A DNA stretch of 64,000 nt from Rhodocytophaga rosea (GCF_010119975.1 NZ_CP048222.1:2870501-2934500), one strand, 5' to 3'. Positions 37,810 through 46,436 are shown, numbered from the stretch's first letter. A program made the numbers and translations. Notes: a model not told the origin generated them from the letters alone.

Positions 37810-37938
37810 TTATTCCTTATAAGACATTTTATCAGTCAAAATGCTTTCTTGAAAACCCAGGTCGAGGTAAAACTTTCGTGACAGCTCAATGTTTTTAGCT
37901 CCGATAAAAGCTCGAATGGCCTTAACTTTAAGTTCCAT
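37810..37938 (-). pseudogene. Truncated VOC-family gene (42 residues)
   Basis: Reads MELKVKAIRAFIGAKNIELS and then RKFYLDLGFQESILTDKMSY, ending in tandem TAA stops. This is the first beta-alpha-beta half-module of a glyoxalase/VOC protein; the rest is missing. It is preceded by a well-placed FNR-like box and a perfect TAnnTTTG box, so a promoter survives in front of a broken gene. Confidence 0.7.
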
Positions 37939-37960
37939 TTATTGCTTGTAAACTAAAATA

Positions 37961-38005
37961 CAAACCTAATGCTTGGCAAGGCTTTTATCGCTTGATTACA
38001 ATCAA
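37961..38005 (-). promoter_or_regulatory. FNR/CRP-like box and -7 box before VOC fragment
   Basis: TTGATTACAATCAA (37992-38005) is a perfect TTGAT-N4-ATCAA palindrome. On the minus strand exactly 23 nt separate it from TAGGTTTG (37961-37968), a full TAnnTTTG match, 22 nt before the ATG at 37938. The box overlaps the stop codon (38002-38004) of the Crp/Fnr gene itself. The spacing equals that at 35631-35675. Confidence 0.65.
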
Positions 38006-38556
38006 GAAATGATTTTTCCTTTAGCAAAACTTTCTCTGACTCTACTCATTGTTTCAGGGGTAATTTTTAGATAGGAGGCAATCCATTTAAGTGGAAAGTG
38101 TTGGATCAATGCTGCTCTGTTATCCAAGATGTATTGATATTTTTGAGTAGGTGTCAAACGATTATCAAAAAAATAAGCTTGTGCCGTTGCTTGCTGCAAT
38201 ATTTTCCCCAATTGAAGGAAAGCAGCAGATTCACCGATCAGTTCGTGTATAGATGTTATATCTAACTCTAAGATGTTACCTTCACAATAAGCTTTTATAA
38301 ATCTATCTGATGGTGTTTGAGAAATAAAACTACCTTGATTTAAAAACCACTCATGCGCTACATGCAAATCAAGTACATTTTCTTCTCCTTCATCTGTATA
38401 TTTATACTGATAAAAAGCACCTGTTAGGCTAAAAAAAAAGGATTTACAGACTTCTCCTTTATTGAGTAAAATTTCATTTTTGGAAACAGGGCGAAATGTA
38501 GTTTTACTTTCAAATAGTTTTACATCTGTATGGCTATAAACCCCAGAAATCATCAT
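38002..38556 (-). CDS. Crp/Fnr family transcriptional regulator
   Basis: 184 residues. The N-terminal cyclic-nucleotide-binding-like barrel has FRPVSKNEILLNKGEVCKSF, FFSLTGAFYQYKYTDEGEEN and FLNQGSFISQTPSDRFIKAY. The C-terminal short helix-turn-helix is LKWIASYLKITPETMSRVRE. It carries no N-terminal cysteine cluster, so it is not an Fe-S FNR; the ligand is unknown. It probably recognises the two TTGAT-N4-ATCAA boxes nearby, one overlapping its own stop codon, and so may control the adjacent VOC genes. That link is inferred from the sites, not shown. Confidence 0.88.
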   Translation of the reverse strand: MMISGVYSHTDVKLFESKTTFRPVSKNEILLNKGEVCKSFFFSLTGAFYQYKYTDEGEENVLDLHVAHEWFLNQGSFISQTPSDRFIKAYCEGNILELDITSIHELIGESAAFLQLGKILQQATAQAYFFDNRLTPTQKYQYILDNRAALIQHFPLKWIASYLKITPETMSRVRESFAKGKIIS

Positions 38557-38739
38557 ACCAATAAAAAGAACTATGTTTATGAAGATGTCAATTAAAAATA
38601 TGACGCACTTTGTTGTCAGCTAATTCGCCAAAACTAACTGATGCCGAAGCTACTTATGTATGCCCGACATAGCAAAGTATATATTGAAAGGAATATACAA
38701 AGATTATCCAAAGAGTGCAAGACCTCTTCTGTAGATGAG

Positions 38740-38770
38740 TTAAAAGAAAGGGGGAGTTAATTTAACCTCC
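38740..38770 (+). repeat. Dispersed intergenic repeat, copy 10
   Basis: TTAAAAGAAAGGGGGAG then TTAATTTAACCTCC: a well-conserved forward copy. Confidence 0.65.
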
Positions 38771-38817
38771 TAATTCTGTTCCCTGCTATTGTCTTTGAGC
38801 AGAAGGTCTTATACCTG

Positions 38818-39033
38818 CTAAGCAGCAGCGGAAAAATTAAATTCCAATTGTATTTCCTGTGCCTTCTGGCTGATTGCTGTTATAAACTTGCCTGTTAAAA
38901 GAATAAATAGTAAAGAAAACAAGGCAAGCAAGGTAAGCCCAATGGTAGGGAGTAATTTCAGGTATCTGTTGTTGAGGTATATGAAAAGAGCCGATGGCAT
39001 AATTAATAGGCAACTGATATCGAGTATGCGCAT
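38818..39033 (-). CDS. Small two-helix membrane protein (71 residues)
   Basis: Two hydrophobic stretches, ILDISCLLIMPSALFIYL and LLPTIGLTLLALFSLLFILL, and a short polar tail. It lies 40 nt downstream of the isocitrate dehydrogenase gene on the same strand. No family is recognised; it could be a real small gene or the remains of a larger transporter. Confidence 0.45.
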   Translation of the reverse strand: MRILDISCLLIMPSALFIYLNNRYLKLLPTIGLTLLALFSLLFILLTGKFITAISQKAQEIQLEFNFSAAA

Positions 39034-39073
39034 GTAGAGGTTGGGTTTTATTATTTATTTGCGAAAATGACTA

Positions 39074-40549
39074 TTATTCCCCCTGTCCAAGAGAAAACCC
39101 CCTCTTTCCATTAAATGTATAGAGGTTTTCGGTTTTGATGATTTCCAGACCGGCTCGCGAGAGCACTTCCTGTAGGGAAAGCAACCTTGAATATTCCAGG
39201 GGAACATATAAAGGGTCTGCATTCTCTGTTACTGTCCCTTCGGCCACAAAGCGGCATCTCCAGTGATCGGTACAAAAGGTTTCTGCATGCCCTTGTGGAT
39301 ACACTTTTACACCCCGGTTGGTGATCATCTTTAACTTCAGGCCGGCAGGCGTTAACCCCGTAAGCTGATCGCCTAACTGATCGGGTGAAATATTGTCATG
39401 GCAAACAAAAATATCAGCTCCGACCAGTTGCTTGTGGTTCACAGGTCTTTGATAAGGTAGTACAACAAAGGGTTTGGGTGCATGGCTGCTATGATTAACC
39501 TTTGGAAAATAAGCCGGATATGTATCCAGGTTACCGATCACCTGGTCGGCAAACTGCTGGGTGCCCACCTTTGCTTTACTTACGCCTTGCCGGAAAATAT
39601 CTGCCGTATGCGAGCCGCTTTCAATCGTAGCCAGCCAAGCGTTATGTATCCTTTCGGCTACCCTGTTTTGTCCGATATGCATCAGCATCAGAATGGATGC
39701 CTGTATCAACCCGGACGGGTTGGCTATATTTTTCCCGGCTATATCCGGGGCAGATCCATGAATGGCCTCAAACATGGTGCAATGGTCTCCGATATTGGCC
39801 GAGCCTGCCAGACCTACAGAACCTGCTATCTGGGCTACTACATCAGAAATAATATCCCCATACAGGTTCAGGGTAACCACTACATCATACTTTTCCGGTT
39901 GATCAGCCAGCAGGGCAGCGCCGATGTCTATAATCTGATGCTCCTTTTCAATTTCCGGATACTGGGCACCTATCTGCTGGAAGGTCTGGTAAAACAAGCC
40001 ATCGGTGAGTTTCATGATGTTGTTTTTGGTCATGCAGGTCACTTTTTTCCTGCCATACGTTTTGGCATATTCAAAGGCATAGCGGATAATTTTTTCGCAT
40101 CCCGGACGGGTAATCAGTTTAAGGCATTGCACGACATCGGCTGACTGTTGATGCTCTATGCCGGCATATACATCTTCCTCATTCTCCCGGATGATGATTA
40201 CATCTAACCTGGGATGTTTGGTAGTCACAAATGGGTGGAGTGACAAACAAGGACGTACATTGGCAAACAGCCCCAAGGTTTTTCTGATCGTTACATTCAG
40301 GCTTTTGTACCCGCTGCCAAGAGGTGTGGTAATAGGTGCTTTTAAAAATATTTTTGTTTTTCTCAGCGAATCCCACGCTTGCGCATCAATGCCGGATGTA
40401 TTGCCTTGCAGGTACACTTTCTCTCCGATCTCGATCACTTCCGGGCTAATAGCAGCACCGGCGGCAGTAAGTATCCGGATGGTGGCATCCATAATTTCAG
40501 GGCCTATGCCATCGCCATAGGCAAACGTAATGGGCGTTTTTGGAAGCAT
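39074..40549 (-). CDS. icd: NADP-dependent isocitrate dehydrogenase (long, Thermus-like type)
   Basis: 491 residues. N-terminal ITFAYGDGIGPEIMDATIRI, a substrate-binding region LNVTIRKTLGLFANVRPC, VIIIRENEEDVYAGIEH, TKNNIMKLTDGLFY, catalytic/metal Asp in LNLYGDIISDVVAQIAG, and the cofactor region FEAIHGSAPDIAGKNIANPS. About 150 extra C-terminal residues (from KPFVVLPYQRP) match the long homodimeric type rather than the 420-residue enzyme. It converts isocitrate to 2-oxoglutarate and CO2. It is the last large gene of a minus-strand row behind an SbtA-like transporter and a 97-residue unknown, with a 177-bp gap that may hold a promoter. Confidence 0.92.
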   Translation of the reverse strand: MLPKTPITFAYGDGIGPEIMDATIRILTAAGAAISPEVIEIGEKVYLQGNTSGIDAQAWDSLRKTKIFLKAPITTPLGSGYKSLNVTIRKTLGLFANVRPCLSLHPFVTTKHPRLDVIIIRENEEDVYAGIEHQQSADVVQCLKLITRPGCEKIIRYAFEYAKTYGRKKVTCMTKNNIMKLTDGLFYQTFQQIGAQYPEIEKEHQIIDIGAALLADQPEKYDVVVTLNLYGDIISDVVAQIAGSVGLAGSANIGDHCTMFEAIHGSAPDIAGKNIANPSGLIQASILMLMHIGQNRVAERIHNAWLATIESGSHTADIFRQGVSKAKVGTQQFADQVIGNLDTYPAYFPKVNHSSHAPKPFVVLPYQRPVNHKQLVGADIFVCHDNISPDQLGDQLTGLTPAGLKLKMITNRGVKVYPQGHAETFCTDHWRCRFVAEGTVTENADPLYVPLEYSRLLSLQEVLSRAGLEIIKTENLYTFNGKRGFSLGQGE

Positions 40550-40726
40550 ATGTATTTTTTTGGTTAAATTTTCAGAAATGATCTGCCGTTACAAATTTGC
40601 GCTGCTCGCCTTAGAATAAGATTAGGATAACATTAGAAAATGCTTACCTGAGCGGATACTCATTCAGCAATGCCCGATCCGTACATGCCCTTACAGGTAT
40701 TCCCTATTCCGCAGGGATTTGCTTTA

Positions 40727-41020
40727 TTACCGGGCAGTGAATTTATCTTTTAGATGGCCTCCCGTTACGCCTGATGTCTGTAGCCCCCTCAGACTAAGGT
40801 GCCGGGTGTGTTGCTCCAGGCGGCCGGTTCTTTTGAAAGAAATGATTTCCGTCACCAGCTTTTGCTCATCCAGATGCATTTCTGCAAAAAAATCATTCAC
40901 GGCATACAAGCGAAGCTCTTTTGTATCGTCAGCATAACTTAAAAGAAAGGGGGCTCTTTCGGTGAGATACTGTTCTCTTTCAGGCATGGAAAGCAGCAGG
41001 AATCGAAAATAAGAGATCAT
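40727..41020 (-). CDS. 97-residue protein of unknown function between sbtA-like and icd
   Basis: It begins 13 nt after the transporter stop, so it is almost certainly co-transcribed. Sequence features: MISYFRFLLLSMPEREQYL, RAPFLLSYADDTKELRLYAV, FFAEMHLDEQKLVTEIISFK and a basic tail. The composition suggests a small soluble alpha/beta protein. A start at the second Met (MPEREQYL) is possible. It does not show the PII-like pattern of SbtB, the usual partner of SbtA. It may be a different kind of regulator or a linker gene; function unknown. Confidence 0.65.
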   Translation of the reverse strand: MISYFRFLLLSMPEREQYLTERAPFLLSYADDTKELRLYAVNDFFAEMHLDEQKLVTEIISFKRTGRLEQHTRHLSLRGLQTSGVTGGHLKDKFTAR

Positions 41021-41033
41021 AATCGTTATTGTT

Positions 41034-42050
41034 TTAGAAGTGTAGGTAAGTAAATAGTTGCGATAAGTTAGAAGAAAGGCGTTCGGATACATGTGTTTGT
41101 ATAATATACCAGTACAGCACCATGCCGACAGATATATTAAAGGGGAAGGCAACCCCCAGGGCCATGGGAATATACAATCCGGGGTCGGCTTTGGGGGCCG
41201 CCATGCGCATCGCAGCAGGTACGGCAATATAAGAAGCCCCGGCACCCAGGATAGCAAACATAAAGCGTGTGCCCGGATCATTTGTTACCAGAACACTGGC
41301 GAGGGCTACCAGGCTGCCGTTACAGGCTGCCACCAAGATACCAAACAAAGGTAGATACAGGCCATATTTCCGGAATGAAGAGAAACGTCTGGCGGTAACC
41401 ATGCCCATTTCGAGCAGGAAAATGGCCAGAAACCCTTTAAATATGTCGGTCGTGAAAGGTTTAATCCCTTCTGCTTGTTTGGCATCTGCCAGGTAGCCGA
41501 TCAGCAGGCTTCCCAGGATCAGAAACACACTTCCGTTAGTAAAGGAATGGCCCAGTATTTTGCCTAAGTCAGTGTTGCCTGCCTGCTGCTTATCATATTT
41601 ATTTATCAGAAAAACGGCGATAACAATGGCCGGCGATTCCATAAAGGCCATCACGGCCACCATATACCCACTAAAAGTATGCTGATAAGTTTCCAGAAAA
41701 GAGGCAGCCGCTACAAAGGTTACCGCACTCACCGATCCGTAGGCAGCCGCAATGGCACCGGCATCAGCCACCCCCAGCCGCTTTCTGAGGATATAGAAAG
41801 TATACAGGGGCACCAGGGAGGCAATTGTTAACCCGAACAGAATGGCATAGAGAATCTCCAGGGTAAAAGCACTGTGTGCCAGCTCCTGTCCCCCTTTAAA
41901 ACCGATAGAGAGCAGCAGGTATAGAGAGATAAATTTGATGCTGGCTGCCGGAATTTCCAGGTCACTTTTTAAGGTGGCCGCCAGCAGGCCAAGACCAAAA
42001 AACAGAAGGGTAGGGTTTGTTAAATTACTGACAAATAAGCCAATTTCCAT
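41034..42050 (-). CDS. sbtA: SbtA-like sodium-dependent bicarbonate transporter
   Basis: 338 residues with about ten membrane helices in two inverted halves. Family signatures: NPTLLFFGLGLLAATLKSDL and LYLLLSIGFKGGQEL near the N-terminus, AYGSVSAVTFVAAASFL, MAFMESPAIVIAVFLI, and in the second half FLAIFLLEMGMVTARRF, GAGASYIAVPAAMR and MALGVAFPFNISVGMVLY. SbtA imports HCO3- with Na+. In a heterotroph it probably feeds carboxylation reactions. It is followed by a 97-residue unknown and icd. Opposite it lies a LysR regulator, now separated by IS5 copy B. Confidence 0.88.
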   Translation of the reverse strand: MEIGLFVSNLTNPTLLFFGLGLLAATLKSDLEIPAASIKFISLYLLLSIGFKGGQELAHSAFTLEILYAILFGLTIASLVPLYTFYILRKRLGVADAGAIAAAYGSVSAVTFVAAASFLETYQHTFSGYMVAVMAFMESPAIVIAVFLINKYDKQQAGNTDLGKILGHSFTNGSVFLILGSLLIGYLADAKQAEGIKPFTTDIFKGFLAIFLLEMGMVTARRFSSFRKYGLYLPLFGILVAACNGSLVALASVLVTNDPGTRFMFAILGAGASYIAVPAAMRMAAPKADPGLYIPMALGVAFPFNISVGMVLYWYIIQTHVSERLSSNLSQLFTYLHF

Positions 42051-42263
42051 ATGTTATATTATAGTTGAGCAAGGGTGAGAATAAGGGTAGCTTTTAAAAT
42101 AGTATGGAGGGAGTACGCCTGTTGTGCGCATAGAGGCGCTTGTGTAGGGATGGGATTGTATTATTTCTCTTAAGGGTGTAATATAGGTGTATGCGGCTGT
42201 CCGTCGCTGGCATTCTCTCAGGCATATATTTTATTTTTTCTCAAAACTACAGCGCCTTTCTTA

Positions 42264-43127
42264 GAGAACGTTTTGAAATATTATACTGGTTTTCTTTTAA
42301 GCAGTGTGTCAATAAAGGCTAATTGTAGCATAGCTTCCGAACTTTCTGTGCTTTTCTCAAAGTCACGGCTCAATCTACGCTTAAAATTGAGCCATCCGTA
42401 ACTGCGTTCTACCACCCAACGGCCTCCTGCCGGCACAAAGCCCTTTACGCTTTCAGGCTTTTGTACAATTTCTACCTTCCATCCATAGTCTCTTTCTATC
42501 TCTTCTACAAAGGTATCTTTGTAGCCATTATCTGCTTTTAGTGTATGTAGGCGGCAAGACTTACCCTTCAGCTTAGCTGCTAACTCATAACCGGCTGTAG
42601 TGTCTGACACATGGGCGGCTGTTACATGCACAGCCCAAGGAATACCTAAACAATCCACTGCTAGATGTCTTTTTCTGCCATTCACCTTTTTGTTGCCATC
42701 TATGCCCTTGTCTTGGGAAGTAAACTGTACAATCTTTACACTTTGACTATCAATAGCTAACACGCTTGGCAAGGCTTGTCGGCCTGCTTTTTTTCTTTCT
42801 CTGATTGCTAAAAAAGCCAACAGCTCTTCGATGATGCCTCGCTTCTTCCACTGCCTGTAATGGTAATAAATGGTTTGCCAGGGTGGGTATTTACTTTCCA
42901 TGTTGCGCCATTGACTACCTGTAGTAAGTAGCCATAGAATAGCATTAAGAATAACACGTTTGTCATGTTTGATTTTTCTTTGGTTATCTACTACTTCCTT
43001 GATAATTTCCCACTCACAATCAGTGAGTTCGAAGAATCTTTCTTGCATAAAACTTTTTGGTTGGACACCACAAGTTTACTCACTGATTCTTTCTTTTACC
43101 CTATTTCTATCCTTTCAAAACATTCTC
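42264..43127 (-). mobile_element. IS5-family element, copy B
   Basis: 864 bp, apparently identical to copy A (35705-36568). Target duplication TTA (42261-42263 and 43128-43130). It sits in the divergent control region between the sbtA-like gene and the LysR gene, with its end 42 bp before the LysR ATG. The identity of the two copies points to recent transposition. Confidence 0.93.
42281..43048 (-). CDS. IS5-family transposase (copy B)
   Basis: 255 residues, identical to the copy A product: LAIDSQSVKI, LKADNGYKD and VVERSYGWL carry the DDE triad. The reading frame is intact, so the element is likely active. Confidence 0.92.
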   Translation of the reverse strand: MQERFFELTDCEWEIIKEVVDNQRKIKHDKRVILNAILWLLTTGSQWRNMESKYPPWQTIYYHYRQWKKRGIIEELLAFLAIRERKKAGRQALPSVLAIDSQSVKIVQFTSQDKGIDGNKKVNGRKRHLAVDCLGIPWAVHVTAAHVSDTTAGYELAAKLKGKSCRLHTLKADNGYKDTFVEEIERDYGWKVEIVQKPESVKGFVPAGGRWVVERSYGWLNFKRRLSRDFEKSTESSEAMLQLAFIDTLLKRKPV

Positions 43128-43169
43128 TTATATATTTTTATTTATTATGATATACATATACATTCATTT

Positions 43170-44105
43170 ATGCACTATACCCTTCATCAACTAAAGATAT
43201 TTACTGTGGTAGCTAAACACAGCAGCATTACCCGTGCCTCCGAACAGCTTAACATGACCCAGCCGGCAGTTTCTATTCAACTCAGGAACCTGCAGGATCA
43301 GTTTGATATCCCCCTCACAGAAATAATAGGGAGGAAGTTATACATTACAGAATTTGGCAAAGAGCTAGTAACAATAGCCGAATCTATACTCGCCAGCACC
43401 GAAGAGATCTCTCAGCAGATGCTGGCAAGAAAAGGGCTGCTGACAGGCAAGATTAAATTTTCGATTGTGTCTACAGGCAAGTACATTATGCCCTATTACC
43501 TGGCTCCATTTTACAAAAAGTATCCCCATGTGAAGTTAGAAATGGATGTTACTAACCGCAGGCAAGTCCTGGAAACAATGCAGGAGAACAAAACTGATTT
43601 TGCTTTGGTATCTATCTTGCCCGGCCAGCTGGAAGTAGAAGAAGAGTTGCTCATGCCCAATGCGCTCTGGCTGGTAGCCGGAAGAGACTTTATGCCCGGG
43701 ACAACTGCGGCGGCCGGCGACATATCCCTTCTAAAGGACATGCCTATCCTGTACCGGGAAGATGGATCTGCTACCAGAATCGTGACGGAAGAATACATGA
43801 GTACGGTATCAGTTTATCCCTCCATAAAACTGGAACTTAGTTCTACAGAGGCCATCAAACAGGCAGTGATTGCCGGATTAGGGGCATCTGTGCTTTCTAT
43901 ATACAGTTTACGTTCAGAATTGCTCACGGGAGATGTGCGGCTATTGCCTGTTACAGGGTTTCCACTTTATGCATACTGGCGTTTGATCTGGTTAAAAGGA
44001 AAGAGGTTTTCACCGGCTTGCCAGGTTTTTCTGACTTCGATCAGGGAGAACAAAGAGTCTGTATTTGATGCACATTTTGCCTGGGCCAGGCAGTATATTA
44101 AATAG
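43170..44105 (+). CDS. LysR family transcriptional regulator
   Basis: 311 residues from ATG 43170 (MHYTLHQLKIFTVVAKHSS). A longer in-frame extension upstream runs into IS5 and is not part of the gene. The N-terminal winged helix-turn-helix is SSITRASEQLNMTQPAVSIQ, followed by the linker helix. The effector domain has GKIKFSIVSTGKYIMPYYL, TDFALVSILPGQ and AVIAGLGASVLSIYSL. The family resembles CbbR/CysB-type metabolite sensors. It is divergent from the sbtA-like transporter and icd row and probably controls it. IS5 now stands 42 bp before the start. Confidence 0.9.
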   Translation: MHYTLHQLKIFTVVAKHSSITRASEQLNMTQPAVSIQLRNLQDQFDIPLTEIIGRKLYITEFGKELVTIAESILASTEEISQQMLARKGLLTGKIKFSIVSTGKYIMPYYLAPFYKKYPHVKLEMDVTNRRQVLETMQENKTDFALVSILPGQLEVEEELLMPNALWLVAGRDFMPGTTAAAGDISLLKDMPILYREDGSATRIVTEEYMSTVSVYPSIKLELSSTEAIKQAVIAGLGASVLSIYSLRSELLTGDVRLLPVTGFPLYAYWRLIWLKGKRFSPACQVFLTSIRENKESVFDAHFAWARQYIK

Positions 44106-44321
44106 GCAAGTAAATCTGATGTTACCTGTAGACTAATAATTCGGTGATGCACTCCTATAAGTGTCAGCCGGATATAATTCACCAATCAACTTATATAGAA
44201 ATAAAATTTCCTGAAAAATAGTTATACCTGTTTCAAAAGTAAATTAATCAGTATTCACATAACACTATTCTACCTTTCTATTAACTCTAGGATCCGGATG
44301 TTAAATCCAAGTTGTTTGCTT

Positions 44322-44341
44322 CTCCTCTACAATTAGAGGAG
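44322..44341. terminator. Hairpin between convergent genes
   Basis: CTCCTCTA (44322-44329), loop CAAT, TAGAGGAG (44334-44341): perfect 8-bp stem, about 217 bp after the LysR stop and 171 bp after the phosphoesterase stop. It is fused to a copy of the dispersed repeat, whose GGAGTTA/TAACTCC arms can pair as well. Confidence 0.5.
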
Positions 44342-44370
44342 TTAAAATAACTCCCCCTTTCAAGTAACTG
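44340..44370 (-). repeat. Dispersed intergenic repeat, copy 11
   Basis: Plus strand: AGTTAAAATAACTCCCCC then TTTCAAGTAACTG, directly after a hairpin. Confidence 0.65.
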
Positions 44371-44512
44371 TAAGTTACAAATTGAGGTAGGAGAAGAGTT
44401 TCAGTAGGGCATGGTAAGACATCCGAAGCTTAGGATATTTTGCCCCAAATAATTTATTATCACTCCCCTCGAGATTCAGGTAATTATTCCACTTCCGGCT
44501 TCAACCTTTTAT

Positions 44513-45247
44513 TTAATCTATATTTTTCTGCACTAGCAACTCAAAGGTATCTAAATTTAAACAACACAGATTGCCTATTTTTCTCCATAGAAAAGCATTT
44601 CGCAGAACATTTCTCAATGAAAGCTTTTTGTAACAGCCATTATCTAAAGGGATGATTGTACTTCTTGTTTTTACTTTATGTATGATCTCATGGAGTTGAT
44701 GTATCTGATGTCCATGGACTATAACTTTAGAAGTAGGATTGCTGTGTAAATTCCTAACCAATACCATACTTGAATAGTCGGTAAAGGGAGTGCTACTATC
44801 AAAGTTGAAACCAGCATGAACTACATAAAATTTATCTAATTCATAGTAATATGGGAATTGCTCCAGCAGCTCAATATACTTTTGTTGAGGTTGACCTCTT
44901 TCATCCAGCAGGTCTAAGCTACTTTTCCATTGAGTAGAAAACGGGAATTGATCAGAGGTGTTTTTTAACTTCTTAAATTCATGGCAAGCATCCAGGAACC
45001 TTTGTTCATGATTGCCTCTCAGGGGATAGAGCTTGTAATTTTGTTTAATTAATTCGATGATATAATCTAATACGCCTGCACTATTTTTACCTTTATTGAT
45101 ATAATCCCCTAATAAAAACAGCTGATCCTTTTGGGAAAGCTTAATTTTACTTTCTACCAAGGCTTTCATCGTTTTCAAGCACCCATGTACATCGGCTATC
45201 ACAAGTCTTCTACCACCTGTGAGGTTGGATAATATCTGCTTATACAT
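44513..45247 (-). CDS. Metallophosphoesterase (serine/threonine phosphatase-like)
   Basis: 244 residues. Metal-binding motifs: LVIADVHGCLKT (DxH), FLLGDYINKGKNS (GDxxxxG, where the usual second D of GDxxDRG is missing), YPLRGNHEQRFLD (GNHE), VVHAGFNFD and VIVHGHQIHQLH (GHxxxH). This is the PrpA/ApaH-like calcineurin fold, acting on phosphoproteins or Ap4A-like nucleotides; the choice cannot be made from sequence. Monocistronic. Confidence 0.88.
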   Translation of the reverse strand: MYKQILSNLTGGRRLVIADVHGCLKTMKALVESKIKLSQKDQLFLLGDYINKGKNSAGVLDYIIELIKQNYKLYPLRGNHEQRFLDACHEFKKLKNTSDQFPFSTQWKSSLDLLDERGQPQQKYIELLEQFPYYYELDKFYVVHAGFNFDSSTPFTDYSSMVLVRNLHSNPTSKVIVHGHQIHQLHEIIHKVKTRSTIIPLDNGCYKKLSLRNVLRNAFLWRKIGNLCCLNLDTFELLVQKNID

Positions 45248-45524
45248 ATGCAGCTGAACGTATTTGCATGAAAAGGGTAGTAACCAATCTTTGAAAAGCA
45301 GTCAACGGTCTTGTCCGGCTAGGGGTTGCCTAGAATTAACTAATAAACATGACAGGGCAAAAAGAGAAAAATTGTTAGTGTACAAGTGATAGGTGGCCTA
45401 CTTTTCCCTCTTGCCTATATGTTCAGTTTCTTCAAAGGGGGGAATAAATCTTACCTGGAAAAGCTTATTGATAAATTTTGTCTGCTTTACTTATCTTTAG
45501 CCTACAAACTTTAACAGCTATACA

Positions 45525-46436
45525 TTGGAGGAGTTAATCAATCAAATCGAAGGGCAAGTTCAATTCAACAGAGGAAAGAACCTGCTCTGTAAGGAACCAC
45601 TTAACCCTTTTGGCTTTTCTCCCTGTCTTACCTCTTACATTAACGAACATCTGTTTGAACTAAAGATTTTAAATACCGGGCAACAAGAAATACTTTTCAC
45701 TCATTTAGTAAATAAGAGTATTGAGGCGCTTTGTGAGGCAAATCAATTTTACCATTTCAACACTGTCGACAGAATAGCTCTGAGAAAGATTTATCAGAAG
45801 TTACACCATCAGATTACATCCCTATCAGCACACCAAATAGAGCAAGGCCTACAGCACATAGCTAAGGGGCATTACCAGGCACTGCAGAGCTGGATAAAAA
45901 GATCGAACCCTTTTGTAAAGTCTCTTTACTCTCCCACGATGGCTTACCTAGAGCAGGAGGTGGTCTGTGGAGAATACTCAGCCCCTATGCAATTGAAACT
46001 CCTACAGATAGATATGGCTCACTTGCCGGAGCCCATCTTAGATATAGGATGTGGAAAGCAAGCTTTTCTGGTAAATTATCTGAGGACAATGGGCTTAGAG
46101 GCATATGGGATAGACAGAAATGCAACTGCCTCTCCCTTTATTTATCAAGCCGATTGGTTTGAATTTGATCTTTCCACTAAAAGTTGGGGTAGCATTATAA
46201 GCAATATAGGCTTTTCAAACCACTTTCAGCATCATCACCTCAGAGTGAACAGTGACTACCTAGGGTATGCCCTGCGCTACAAACAGATTTTGCAGTCGAT
46301 GAAAGCAGGAGGGGTTTTTTACTATGCCCCTGATCTTCCCTTTATTGAGAAGCATCTGGATACGGCTAAATTTGGGATTCAAAAAACAGCTATTAAGGGA
46401 ACCCAATTTAGTAGAACAAAAATAGTAAGGCTATAA
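45525..46436 (+). CDS. SAM-dependent methyltransferase-like protein
   Basis: 303 residues; the start is TTG at 45525 (MEELINQIEGQ), with no better ATG. The first half is helical and unassigned. From about residue 170 it has a Rossmann methyltransferase core: PILDIGCGKQAFLVNYLRTM (motif I), LEAYGIDRNAT (acidic residue at the end of beta-2), SWGSIISNIGFSNHF and LQSMKAGGVFYYAPDLPFIE. The substrate is unknown. The unusual long N-terminal part could be a substrate-recognition domain. Monocistronic. Confidence 0.7.
   Translation: MEELINQIEGQVQFNRGKNLLCKEPLNPFGFSPCLTSYINEHLFELKILNTGQQEILFTHLVNKSIEALCEANQFYHFNTVDRIALRKIYQKLHHQITSLSAHQIEQGLQHIAKGHYQALQSWIKRSNPFVKSLYSPTMAYLEQEVVCGEYSAPMQLKLLQIDMAHLPEPILDIGCGKQAFLVNYLRTMGLEAYGIDRNATASPFIYQADWFEFDLSTKSWGSIISNIGFSNHFQHHHLRVNSDYLGYALRYKQILQSMKAGGVFYYAPDLPFIEKHLDTAKFGIQKTAIKGTQFSRTKIVRL

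Larger units (their letters stand above)
44106..44512. other. Intergenic with hairpin and dispersed repeat
   Basis: About 400 bp between convergent genes. It holds the hairpin at 44322-44341 and the repeat copy at 44340-44370. No coding fragment was recognised. Confidence 0.4.

Noticed and set aside
39482-40144. Open frame of 220 codons on the plus strand opposite the isocitrate dehydrogenase gene
   Set aside because: It lies wholly inside a clear icd gene on the other strand and has no protein-like features.
41021-41281. Longer start for the 97-residue gene, overlapping the sbtA-like gene
   Set aside because: The extension is the transporter gene read in another frame; the start at 41020, 13 nt after the sbtA-like stop, fits an operon.
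42960-43169. N-terminal extension of the LysR gene into IS5
   Set aside because: The extra 70 codons are IS5 end sequence in the wrong frame; LysR homology begins at 43170.
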